A stretch of 64,000 bases of DNA from Agelas oroides (Eukaryota > Porifera > Demospongiae > Agelasida > Agelasidae). Shown one piece after another: positions 55,896 through 64,000 of this stretch. The notes under the pieces were generated by a model. The model did not search any database. It saw nothing but the letters and a program-made list of their open reading frames with translations, and was not told the origin of the DNA. Numbering within the stretch: position 1 is the first letter of the stretch; every line of letters begins with the position of its first letter. A program made the translations under genes and the position numbers. The stretch lies in contig OX422183.1 of NCBI GenBank assembly GCA_949130485.1, forward strand, positions 8,584,636 to 8,648,635, in the 5' to 3' direction.

Positions 55896-56048
55896 AACTT
55901 TTCAACAAATGTAAAGCCAGTTCTTCATCCTGAAGTAAGTCCAATTGTCCACTCATCGCCCACTTAGAACTCTTCACTCTCTTTGCTGCTGGAATTCCAA
56001 TGTCCTCCTCTGAGCTATCACCAGCAGGGCCGTTGGAAGCTCTTTCAG
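55896..56048 (-). CDS. Possible terminal coding fragment, acidic/basic tail
   Basis: The minus frame reads GPAGDSSEEDIGIPAAKRVK, SSKWAMSGQLDLLQDEELAL and HLLKS then TGA. The composition (SSEED, KRVKSSK, amphipathic end) looks coding, and it stops abruptly at the duplication breakpoint near 56055. It may be the 3' end of a gene or transposon truncated by the duplication. Confidence 0.35.
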
Positions 56049-56054
56049 GGTGGG

Positions 56055-57124
56055 GCCAGGACACCAATACCCACCTCAGCATGTTTGTCACTATGGACAC
56101 CTACCACCTCCCCAGCTACCACCAACTAACCGTCCACATCATACCAGCTTCCCACCATACCAGTACACTGGAGCTCAAGTGCAACAAGCAAGTTACCAAT
56201 GGTAACATTTGTTGCTCTACAGTTGTGCTTCCATGCTAAGTTTTGAGGGAAGAATAGAAATGCATTGTGCAACTAGGTGAAGGCTTCATTTTGCTACATG
56301 ACTGTACACTTACACAGTGTATATATGAGAGCTGTATATGATGCACTATCTATCCATTCATCAGTAGGGCATGTCCCACCACATTCATACCACCACCACC
56401 CTGAGAACTACAACCAGCTTCCTGTTGGTCCTACTCATCAACCAGCATACCCTGGCTACCCTCCACCAGGACACCAATACCCACCTCAGCATGTTTGTCT
56501 TTATGGACACCCACCACCTACCCAGCTCCCACCAACTAACAGTCCACCAAGTTACCAAGGTAACATTTGTTGCTCTCAAGTTGTGCTTCCATGCTAAGTT
56601 TTTGGAAAGCATAGAAATCCATTGTGAACAGGATTGTGGTGGTCTGTTAGCATTGAGAATGAATATACTCATCTTTGTTTTCCTTGCCTAGGAGTATGAG
56701 AGTGTCACATCTGCATGCATGCTAGTATCATAGTGTTACCACTGTGTTTCTGCTATTCCCACTAACACACCATATATATAATCCAGGCACTAAACCCACC
56801 CTACCAGAACTACTGAAGTTTAGATGTACTGATGGAAGAGTGGTCAGCGTTCCTGCTGAAATAGCAACCAAGTATGTCCAGTTTGGTACCTTCCTCCTAG
56901 ATGACCAAAATGGATCCACGGTCAAGATCATAGCCCACCAAAACAATAATTCTGAACACATCAACACAGAAATCCTCCAGGAATGGCTAAATGGAAGAGG
57001 CAAGAAGCCAGTGACCTGGACAACTCTTGTTGAGGTCTTACGTGACATTGAACTCTCCACCCTCGCTGGTGATATCGAAGCTGTCAGATGTCCAGGAAGA
57101 CCAACCCCAAAAGACCAAAGCTAG
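56055..57124 (+). pseudogene. Duplicated 3' part of the Roc-COR gene
   Basis: A truncated exon a begins abruptly at 56055 (CCAGGACACCAATACCCACC) and ends at 56201. Exon b' is 56365-56559 (65 codons, phase 1-1) and the death-like exon is 56787-57124. The Roc, COR and first death domain are absent. The last exon differs from 48234-48577 by few bases, several of them amino-acid replacements. Its tail is changed by a one-base deletion (PTPKDQS, TAG). Whether it is transcribed from another promoter is unknown. Confidence 0.8.
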
Positions 57125-57413
57125 TCCACCCCTGTATTCACTTGCATGAGTATATTGCAATGTTTAACCTCTTGCTATTTTATGAACGCTGTTTGTAGTT
57201 TTTTGTCACTTGGTCATGTTGTTAGCAGTGTACTCAATCTGTGTGTGGAATGTGACATTGTACAGCTTTTGTGCATACTTATTATTAGGGGAGCTTTTCC
57301 ACAGAGTTTGTACTCTCCAATATTAATGGGTCTGTGTGAAGTCATTGTAGACCTATAGTCAGTTGTTGCACGTGTAAAAGTATTATGTTTTGCTCTCTAT
57401 GGTCTGTTGTGTT

Positions 57414-57645
57414 TTATATCATGTTAGTTAATATACCAGCAATGTCACCCAAGAAAGCCACAAGGTATTCTTCTGATACACTGACAGTGTTTTATACCAT
57501 GTTAGTTAATATACCAGCAATGTCACCCAAGAAGGACACAAAGTATTCTTCTGATACACTGACAGTGTTTTATACCATGTTAGTTAATATACCAGCAATG
57601 TCACCCAAGAAAGACACAAGGTATTTTTCTGATACACTGACAGTG
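57414..57645. repeat. 78-bp tandem repeat, 3 units
   Basis: ATACCAGCAATGTCACCCAA recurs at about 57433, 57511 and 57589. The other duplication copy has a single unit at about 49540. Confidence 0.92.
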
Positions 57646-57741
57646 AATGGAAAACCATAGCATGGTATGCATGTTGATGGATGGCACTGTTTCTGTCATT
57701 GGAAAAGCAAAGATGTAGCTTAGAAGTTAGTAGAGAAGACC

Positions 57742-57836
57742 TAGCCTCGTTCCCAGGCCTGTGTTTCGCCACTCTTCCGCTTCCGTGTGAACGCAAACTG
57801 AAGAACAAAAACAGGGGAGGCCTGGGAACAAAACTA
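57742..57836. mobile_element. TAGCCTCG-family MITE, 95 bp
   Basis: It starts TAGCCTCGTTCCCAGGCC and ends GGCCTGGGAACAAAACTA, with a perfect 9-bp duplication GAGAAGACC (57733-57741, 57837-57845). The paralogous position (GGAGAAGACCTATATGTACG at about 49674) is empty. Confidence 0.92.
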
Positions 57837-58755
57837 GAGAAGACCTACGTACATGCAGAGCCACTGATCGGGATACTTGATTGAACTGCTTCATCTGCTT
57901 GTAATATAATACATGAGACTTTCAGAAGTGCATCTTTACCAAAGACACTGAAGAGGAGGCACTGCAATAATCAGTACATTTCCTTTTCGAGCATGATTGA
58001 GCCTATGTGCATAGCTACATAAGAGTATCTGCAGCTGTACAGCAATGTTGCTGCTGCATTGATTACCTTTTTAATACAGTAGGTATCCTTTAATTGTGAG
58101 ATAGCAGTATAAGAATAACTGCTGGATACCATGTTTCCTCAATCAGATTTATGCTGCAGCCACCGTTTGTTTTCCTGTTTGCTTTAGTATGGCTACAATT
58201 CAAGTGCAGAGTCTCCTTTCCTGACTAACACTCCATATAGGGTTGTGCGACACCCTCATAACTGGGTAGTAGCTAAGACCCTTTAGGTGTTCTCATACTC
58301 CAGGGTAACACTCTTCAGATTGCTACCCTGCACTCTGGGTATATAACACAATGTGCGTGTGGGCTACTACTGCTGACTATGGTATACAGTATGACACACA
58401 TGATGCAATATGAGGAGAGTGAGAGTGGATAGGTGGGAGAGAGGAGCCCAAATCATGTTGCGTATTTTGAGCTATATAGTGCATCATCACATTTGAAGCA
58501 CTACATCACTGCATGCAGTTTCATTACGGGTGGGGCTAATGCACACTTCATGAAAACATTAATTTAGTTATTCATGTGCCCATCACGTATGAGTCCTGAC
58601 CTGGGAAGTTTAGTGATACAGCACTTTGAACACGGGAACTGCACTCAAAAAAATACACAATGGAATGGTATTTCATTTCTATCCGGACTGCCATGGTTAT
58701 TTTCAGAGGAGTTCCACTGTACAACTACATGCATGCTGCTACCTAACTGTAGTCA

Positions 58756-59020
58756 GGTAACAACATACAGTTGAACAGTTGCATGCAATAAACCAGTCAG
58801 GTAACAACATACAGTTGAACAGTTGCATGCAATAAACCAGTCAGGTAACAACATACAGTTGAACAGTTGCATGCAATAAACCAGACAGGTAACAACATAC
58901 AGTTGAACAGTTGCTTGCAATAAACCAGACAGGTAACAACATACAGTTGAACAGTTGCTTGCAATAAACCAGACAGGTAACAACATACAGTTGAGCAGTT
59001 GCTTGCAATAAACCAGACAT
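58756..59020. repeat. 44-bp tandem repeat, 6 units
   Basis: The unit contains GGTAACAACATACAGTTGAA and CAGTTGCWTGCAATAAACCA. The paralog at about 50615 has one related stretch (TTGCTTGCAACAAACTAGAC). Units drift from GCATG to GCTTG along the array. Confidence 0.95.
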
Positions 59021-59730
59021 GAAAAGCTGGCAGATTGGTTTTGGGCATGTCACATAATTTATATATTGCCATTATGCACAGCCATGCACAGCTGGTGAGG
59101 CCTGCTACAGTCATGTAATGGCCAAAACACATCCAGCACAGCGGGTGAAGTTGCACATCTATGTCTGCCTTTTCATTATAAGGGTGATGTGGTTCATTGA
59201 TTGTTCATGCAACATCATGCAGCAATTGCATTGAAAACTCTGGATTTTTATTTCTCACCTGGCCCATGCATGCAGGCATGATGGTGGATTGGGCAGGCCA
59301 GGGTGAAATATGACCTAGAAAACTGTGTCATCATGACAACCAGTACCACGCCATGCAGCCCTGACATTCCCTCTCCCTCACTTTTGTCATTCCAGAGCAT
59401 GTTGATATACCAGGCAAATATTATGTAATATCATTTTATAGATAATTATAGGGTCATTGCTATGTAGTAATATTTAGAACTCATTCAGACCGACAGAACT
59501 ATAGCAGAGAATGTTTCATTTCAAGAGCTGTTGTTAGCTACTTAGTTGGCACAACTTTTAAGCAGCTGATGAAATTCGCACTGAAATATTCTGTTGTAAG
59601 AGTGTTCACAATGTCTATGCTCTATCGACATCAGTTCTGAAGCTCTGACATATTACAAGCTATTAAGTTTGATCCTAAAGTTCATTCAAACTGTACTTTT
59701 GATGAGAAATTAAAAAAAAAAAAAGAAACC

Positions 59731-60018
59731 ATGAATATTGTCAACAGCTACTCTAGTGTACATTTAAACTGTATCACATGCAACAAGTGTCACCGGCCTC
59801 CTGTCCTAATCCTCCTTTTCACCTCATTCTTCACATGCGTTCACACCAGAAATTTCTTAGCGACAGCACTGTTCATCCTGTTCCTCCTCTCCACTAACAC
59901 CTTGTGTATCCAGTCAGTACTCCTCTCAACTGGTGGCTGTCTCAAACATGGCCTTCTCAACCTTGATGGCATACTGGTTACATGTGGGTCCTGCAAAGCT
60001 ATGGGACGATGCATTTAG
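59731..60018 (+). CDS. Hypothetical 95-residue frame with hydrophobic segment
   Basis: The ATG follows an A-tract. The frame has CNKCHRPPVLILLFTSFFTC and a hydrophobic run LATALFILFLLST, then a Gly/Cys-rich end. There is no known motif and no support beyond length, and it overlaps the start of the polypurine tract. Probably not a gene. Confidence 0.15.
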   Translation: MNIVNSYSSVHLNCITCNKCHRPPVLILLFTSFFTCVHTRNFLATALFILFLLSTNTLCIQSVLLSTGGCLKHGLLNLDGILVTCGSCKAMGRCI

Positions 60019-60019
60019 G

Positions 60020-60420
60020 GAGTCTCAGTACTGAGGGGAAGGGAAAGGAAGGCAGAGTTGTATGAGGGGTAGGGAAAGGAGGATGGAGTATGATGGGGAG
60101 GAGAGGGTGGAGGGGTATGAGGGAGAGGAGAGGGGAGGGTGGAGGAGTGAGGGGGAGGAGATGGTGGTGGGGAGGAGAGGGTGGAGGAGAGGGTGGAGGA
60201 GATGAGGGAGAGGAGTGAGGGTGAGGAGATGGTGTGGGGTATGAGGGGGAGGAGTGAGGGGAAGGAGAGGGTGGAGGAGTGAGGGGAGGAGGTGGTAGTG
60301 GGGTATGAGGGGGAGGAGAGGGTGGAGGAGATGAGGGAGAGGAGTGAGGGGGAGGAGATGGTGTGGGGTATGGGGGGGAGGAGAGGAGTATGAGGGGGAG
60401 GAGAGGGAGGGGAGGACAAC
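60020..60420. repeat. Polypurine tract, G/A-rich plus strand
   Basis: About 400 bp are dominated by GGGGAGGAGAGGGTGGAGGA-type words with scattered TGA/TAT interruptions. Long minus frames rich in Ser/Pro/His are composition artefacts. Confidence 0.9.
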
Positions 60421-60515
60421 ATGCAAGTGTAGTAAGTGTGGCTTCATGTGCCATATATGGTAGTTATATAGATGCATTTATACACATTAGCAGAACAGCT
60501 CACATACATTTTCCT

Positions 60516-60584
60516 TAGCCTCGTTCCCAGGCCCTGCGCGTTCGTCGCTTGCAGTACGAAATTCGTGCAGAGGGCCTGGGCTCG
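60516..60584. mobile_element. TAGCCTCG-family MITE, right-truncated
   Basis: TAGCCTCGTTCCCAGGCCC, GCGCGTTCGTCGCTTGCAGT and AGGGCCTGGGCTCG resemble the element at 474-568, but the final GAGGCTA is lost. Confidence 0.65.
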
Positions 60585-60599
60585 TTCATCACGTGATGT

Positions 60600-60760
60600 G
60601 TGCAACAACAGTGTGTGCTAAACGACAAGCAATCCTAATCTAGTTGATCACTACTGTTCTACAATTCCAGAGTCACTGACTCCATTAGCCATGCAAACTC
60701 TTTATGTATGCACTGGCTGTAATTTTTTCAGAAAAAGGTTGTGGGTGTAATACCGCAATA
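60600..60760. repeat. End of segmental duplication copy 2, with internal deletions
   Basis: Three pieces of copy 1 are joined: about 52182-52205 (CAACAGTGTGTGCTAAACGA), 52455-52480 (TCTAGTTGATCACTACTG) and 53213-53310. The bulk of the pseudogene at 51.5-53.2 kb is therefore deleted here. Confidence 0.8.
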
Positions 60761-61994
60761 CATAGCAGTTCAATAGTCGGCTCAGTGTCAATCTCTGGGT
60801 CCTTTCTGTTCCTGATCAGGTAAACGCAAGATAGTTCTAATTGCTGCCCATTCCTGATACAACATTCCCTGAGAGTTTTCCAGGTTGTTGGAATGTCTTA
60901 ATGGCTAGAATAGACTATATGACGCACTATCATGATTCAGTCTTTGGCTAATTTTCTAGAGGAGACAACAGAAATGGAACAGTGGCCAGATGCTTTCCAG
61001 TCTTGCTCACAGCTCACTGGAAGTACATTGTAGTTATAGGCTGAAGTTCTTTGTTGCTAAAAATCACCTGAGGAGTAGCTCTCTTTCTAACTGCAGTCTT
61101 CTTGACAGTCGTTTGCTCGATCATGTTCAACACGCCCTTCTCAAAGGTCTAAGTACACAGAGGGTGTGGCACTGCGCATGCGCATATGCATTGCTGTCCA
61201 GAGACTAAGTCGAAAGTGCGTCCAAAAAAAAAATACGCCCTCTGCGGCAGTCAGTATGATTACGTCATCACGTAGCACTAATTGCTGCCTCGCGCATATC
61301 ACTAATTACTAGCTTCCAACCTCCTCTGGAGAGCTATTAGCGACAGCAACGCAGCCACTTAATTTTAACCCCTTGGCCACGTACTAGAGAGTATATGCGC
61401 ATGCGCGCAATCGGTTGTATCGCCCCCAGAACGAAGCGGCACGGTTGCAGCACGACTGTGGGTATGAGAATACATTCAGAGGTGCCTCCAGCATCAATAG
61501 GTGGTTGTAGGATCTTTTATTATTGCACTCGTGAAATCTACTGTGATTCATCTCATCCCCATGGAATGGAAGTCTGCTGGGTTCTACAGTTAGTGTCTCC
61601 TGATATACTGTAGTTCATAATCCACAGAATGCTTTGAAGTGTACTGATACAATATTTAATCAATGATTGTGCTGTCTACAAAGTATATATAAAAGTCCTG
61701 CTGGCATGCAATAGGTTCACCAACTTGCACGTCTGTTTGGCAAGTTCACAGCCACAATGGATTCAACAATAATTGAACCGCTTCTGTAGTTCAGCAATTC
61801 TGTCACCTTAGGTAATAGGTATCCACTCATCTCTTTGATGACAGACTGTAGAAAAGGTATTTGTAATGAGGAGACAATTACCAAAGTTCACTGCCTGGTA
61901 TATTTGGTGCAGCAAGCCTATAAAGGAGTAATGATTGTGTCGTCAATATGGCATTCAAGGTATAGTATTGCCTCTAATGGAATGTACCTGCCAC
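60761..61994. other. Non-coding; nothing recognised
   Basis: No gene, repeat pair or RNA gene is supported. CATGCGC-rich words occur near 61180 and 61395. Confidence 0.4.
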
Positions 61995-62040
61995 TAGCCT
62001 CGTACCCAGGCTCCTCAGGAGGAGCCTGGGTACGAGGCTA
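61995..62040. mobile_element. Minimal 46-bp TAGCCTCG fold-back element
   Basis: Two perfect 21-bp inverted repeats (TAGCCTCGTACCCAGGC and onward) are separated only by CAGG. The flanks repeat ACCTGCCAC (61986-61994; again from the last base of the element through 62048). It is in effect two transposon ends back to back. Confidence 0.88.
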
Positions 62041-62401
62041 CCTGCCACAACATTTCAGCATACCCCCATCTCTATTTTGTGTTACATGTAAGCGGAACTT
62101 GAAAACTTGGGGAGCATGAATAGTATCAGGTGGACACAAGACAGGCAGGACCAACTAAATTCAGAAGATTCATCCTCGAGTGGGAAGCATAGTGTCCCGC
62201 AAGAGCACATGATGATGTCATTATTGCCTCCTCCCTCCACAATATAAATGATGTGATCATGCGCTCTTGTATCCTGTCAACCTTTCATTTCTCGTATCTT
62301 TGTATTTACTGCACGGTCAACGAAGAATTTGCGTTAAAACACCAATTCATGACTGCTATCTGTATGAATTAACCCCCTTTCTTAGTATTCCAGTTCCATG
62401 G
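62041..62401. other. Non-coding; nothing recognised
   Basis: No feature is supported. Confidence 0.4.
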
Positions 62402-62406
62402 TAATG

Positions 62407-63098
62407 CAGGCCCATAGCCAGGATTTTTGGAAGGGGGGGTTACATGGGTGTCTGGTGTGTGTGTGTGTATGCATGCATGCATGCAAGACTAGGGGAGTGT
62501 GGGGGCATGCTCCCCCAGGAAATTTTTAGAAATTAGATACTCTGAGATTGCTTCTCAGGCTGTTTTAGGACAGAAGCAGAGCAGTAGTAGCTACATGGAT
62601 AGCAGAGTATTTGCATCCAATTTTTGGCTGCCCATATATGCATTTTGCTAAGCCAGCTGACATCGAATTTTCCACGAAAGAAGGTACTACAGTTGGCAAA
62701 ACAGCAGGTGAGGCAACAGATGGTGAAACAGTATGCAGAGAATATGTCGAGCTTATACGACAGCAAGATGTCTTATGACTCCAGGCCGCTTGATTGTTGG
62801 CAGTGACTCACTAGGACAACTGGTGAACTCTCGAGTGCCTGAAATAGCGATTCATTTACGCAGCGGCCTTACACACGCGTTCCACATTCATCCACAGGTC
62901 ATCCATAAACAGACTGGGTGCATAGCTGCAACTAAACTTGTTTGGACAGGGGCGATTCTCAAGGGCAGTGAGGCTAGTGGACTACTTACAAACAGTAGGG
63001 CATTTAGAACGTATAGCTAGGCGGTGTATACATCTTTTTGGAGGCTAAAAGGGGGGTTTGAGCGAACCCCCTTGAACCCCCCCCTGCCTATGGGCCTG
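62407..63098. mobile_element. hAT-like element with CAGGCCCATAG ends
   Basis: CAGGCCCATAGCCAGGATTT at the left and CCTGCCTATGGGCCTG at the right are inverted. The subterminal GGGGGGGTT/AACCCCCCCC tracts also pair. TAATG flanks both sides (62402-62406, 63099-63103). CAG-starting termini suggest hAT, whose duplication is normally 8 bp, so the class is uncertain. The interior has short open frames (VRQQMVKQYAENMSSLYDSK) without a transposase motif. Confidence 0.6.
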
Positions 63099-63249
63099 TA
63101 ATGTGCCAGATTGGATGTCGAGTGTGGAAGGAAGTTCCATTATGAGCACCGAATCAAAACATTTCTCAAACACTTACTGCAATTGGGGCTTATGTGACCT
63201 CCAGTTTGACATAATACTGTGGTGCCCACACCAGTGTCTATTATTTGTT

Positions 63250-63423
63250 GTTGGCCGGGTCACACACCTCCTCACATCCACCTGTTGGCCGGGTCACACA
63301 CCTCCCTCACATCCACCTGTTGGCCGGGTCACACACCTCCTCACATCCACCTGTTGGCCGGGTCACACACCTCCTCACATCCACCTGTTGGCCGGGTCAC
63401 ACACCTCCTCACATCCACCTGAT
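63250..63423. repeat. 34-bp tandem repeat, about 5 units
   Basis: Units GTTGGCCGGGTCACACACCT followed by CCTCACATCCACCT repeat with one inserted C in unit 2. Open frames here are artefacts. Confidence 0.95.
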
Positions 63424-63835
63424 GTCATCCACTTTTTCAACAACACTAAGGCCACACAAACTACATTATTAGTTTTCACTCACCTCCAGATGGAAACGGA
63501 AGCAGATGGGAGTTATTTCATTGAATGTCTAGAGAGACATTTCTTCGTCTACTGTGAAACCGGGGTACGCTACTCTCTGATGTTAATCCTGGCTCAGTTT
63601 TAAAACTTTTATATGCACTCGACATAGCCAAATTGATAAGCAGCAGCATGAGCACTGCACAATTAAGGTGCCACATAGCGCTATAAATAATGTAGTAGGT
63701 GTGTGTGCCAGAAGCATGCGGGCAGGGACGAGAAACTAATATTGCTTTCCTGGTCTAATGCAAAGAAAATCTAAACTAGGGTAGGCCTGGTCTGCTGGTG
63801 CTCACTTCAACTTTCTGTTTGTAATATGGTACTAC
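63424..63835. other. Non-coding; nothing recognised
   Basis: No feature is supported. Confidence 0.35.
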
Positions 63836-63884
63836 TAGCCTTGTGCCCAGGCCGTTTGGAGGGAAAGGCGTGGGAACGAGGCTA
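63836..63884. mobile_element. Minimal TAGCCTTG fold-back element, degraded
   Basis: TAGCCTTGTGCCCAGGCC and GGCGTGGGAACGAGGCTA pair imperfectly over about 20 bp. No target duplication is visible. It is similar in size to 61995-62040. Confidence 0.6.
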
Positions 63885-64000
63885 CAGACATGCAGACTAC
63901 ATAGAACTGGCCAACACATGCTAGCTAGTCAACATCACCTGTCGACAAGCACTTTTTCCGAGAATGACCATCACTTTCCACTTTCAGCGCAAAGCTCGAG

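Larger units (their letters stand above)
57163..59710. repeat. Downstream flank, copy 2 of the segmental duplication
   Basis: It aligns with 49320-51250. Differences include the 78-bp and 44-bp tandem expansions, a MITE at 57742-57836 and scattered indels. Confidence 0.85.

Noticed and set aside
58753..59156. Cys/Leu-rich minus frames of 70-119 codons
   Set aside because: They lie on the 44-bp tandem array, where different frames repeat the same peptide shifted.
60015..60477. Ser/Pro/His-rich minus frames of 135-151 codons
   Set aside because: They are a pure consequence of the polypurine tract; no frame is favoured.
63103..63603. 166-codon plus frame
   Set aside because: Its centre is the 34-bp tandem array, and the flanking parts show no motif or splice signal.

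Overview
The window is eukaryotic nuclear DNA from an invertebrate animal, most likely a marine sponge (demosponge). That is inference, from three things: spliced genes with short introns and GT/AG borders, a Roc-COR GTPase with death domains of the kind expanded in sponges and other early-branching animals, and transposon-derived peptides (a CPxC zinc-ribbon followed by RASET-type repeats, and other repeat-encoded peptides) that I associate from memory with sponge genomes. No database search was possible. Most of the 64 kb is mobile elements, short inverted-repeat elements (MITEs), minisatellites and decayed transposon genes. Real host genes are few.

Layout. 0-31.8 kb is almost entirely repeat-derived. 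It holds a PIF/Harbinger-like MITE with a nested element (0.4-0.7 kb), a 55-bp satellite of about 52 units (1.4-4.3 kb), two complete Helitron/Helentron-like elements (6.96-7.76 and 11.96-13.05 kb) and a rearranged third (30.7-31.8 kb). It also holds a Tc1-type transposase split by a TTAA-flanked element (9.6-10.6 kb), LINE, MULE and unknown coding remnants (10.8-17.4 kb), paired 30-bp minisatellites (20.5 and 22.9 kb), tyrosine-recombinase-like remnants (24.3-25.1 kb), a 2-kb TAGCCTCG-type element (25.1-27.1 kb) and a 237-bp tandem array (29.8-30.6 kb). At 32.5-39.4 kb there is a minus-strand gene of unknown family with tandemly duplicated exons, embedded in paralogous repeat blocks. At 39.4-40.5 kb lies a broken Ty3/Gypsy fragment, and 40.5-44.0 kb is largely empty.

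44.0-48.6 kb is the best gene: a plus-strand Roc-COR GTPase with a death domain, two duplicated His/Pro-rich exons and a second death-like C-terminal domain, in at least seven exons whose phases fit. A one-base frame break lies near the end of its large exon. The 3' part of this gene and about 5 kb downstream recur at 56.05-60.76 kb. The two copies flank a histone H4 gene (53.89-54.20 kb, minus) with a canonical 3' stem-loop. A decayed transposon-type gene (51.5-53.2 kb) lies inside the first copy and is mostly deleted from the second.

A recurring theme is that several mobile insertions can be verified inside this window, because a related copy keeps the empty site. This gives relative ages for the duplication, the MULE-like insertions, the TTAA elements and the minisatellite expansions. 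No tRNA, rRNA or CRISPR array was recognised.
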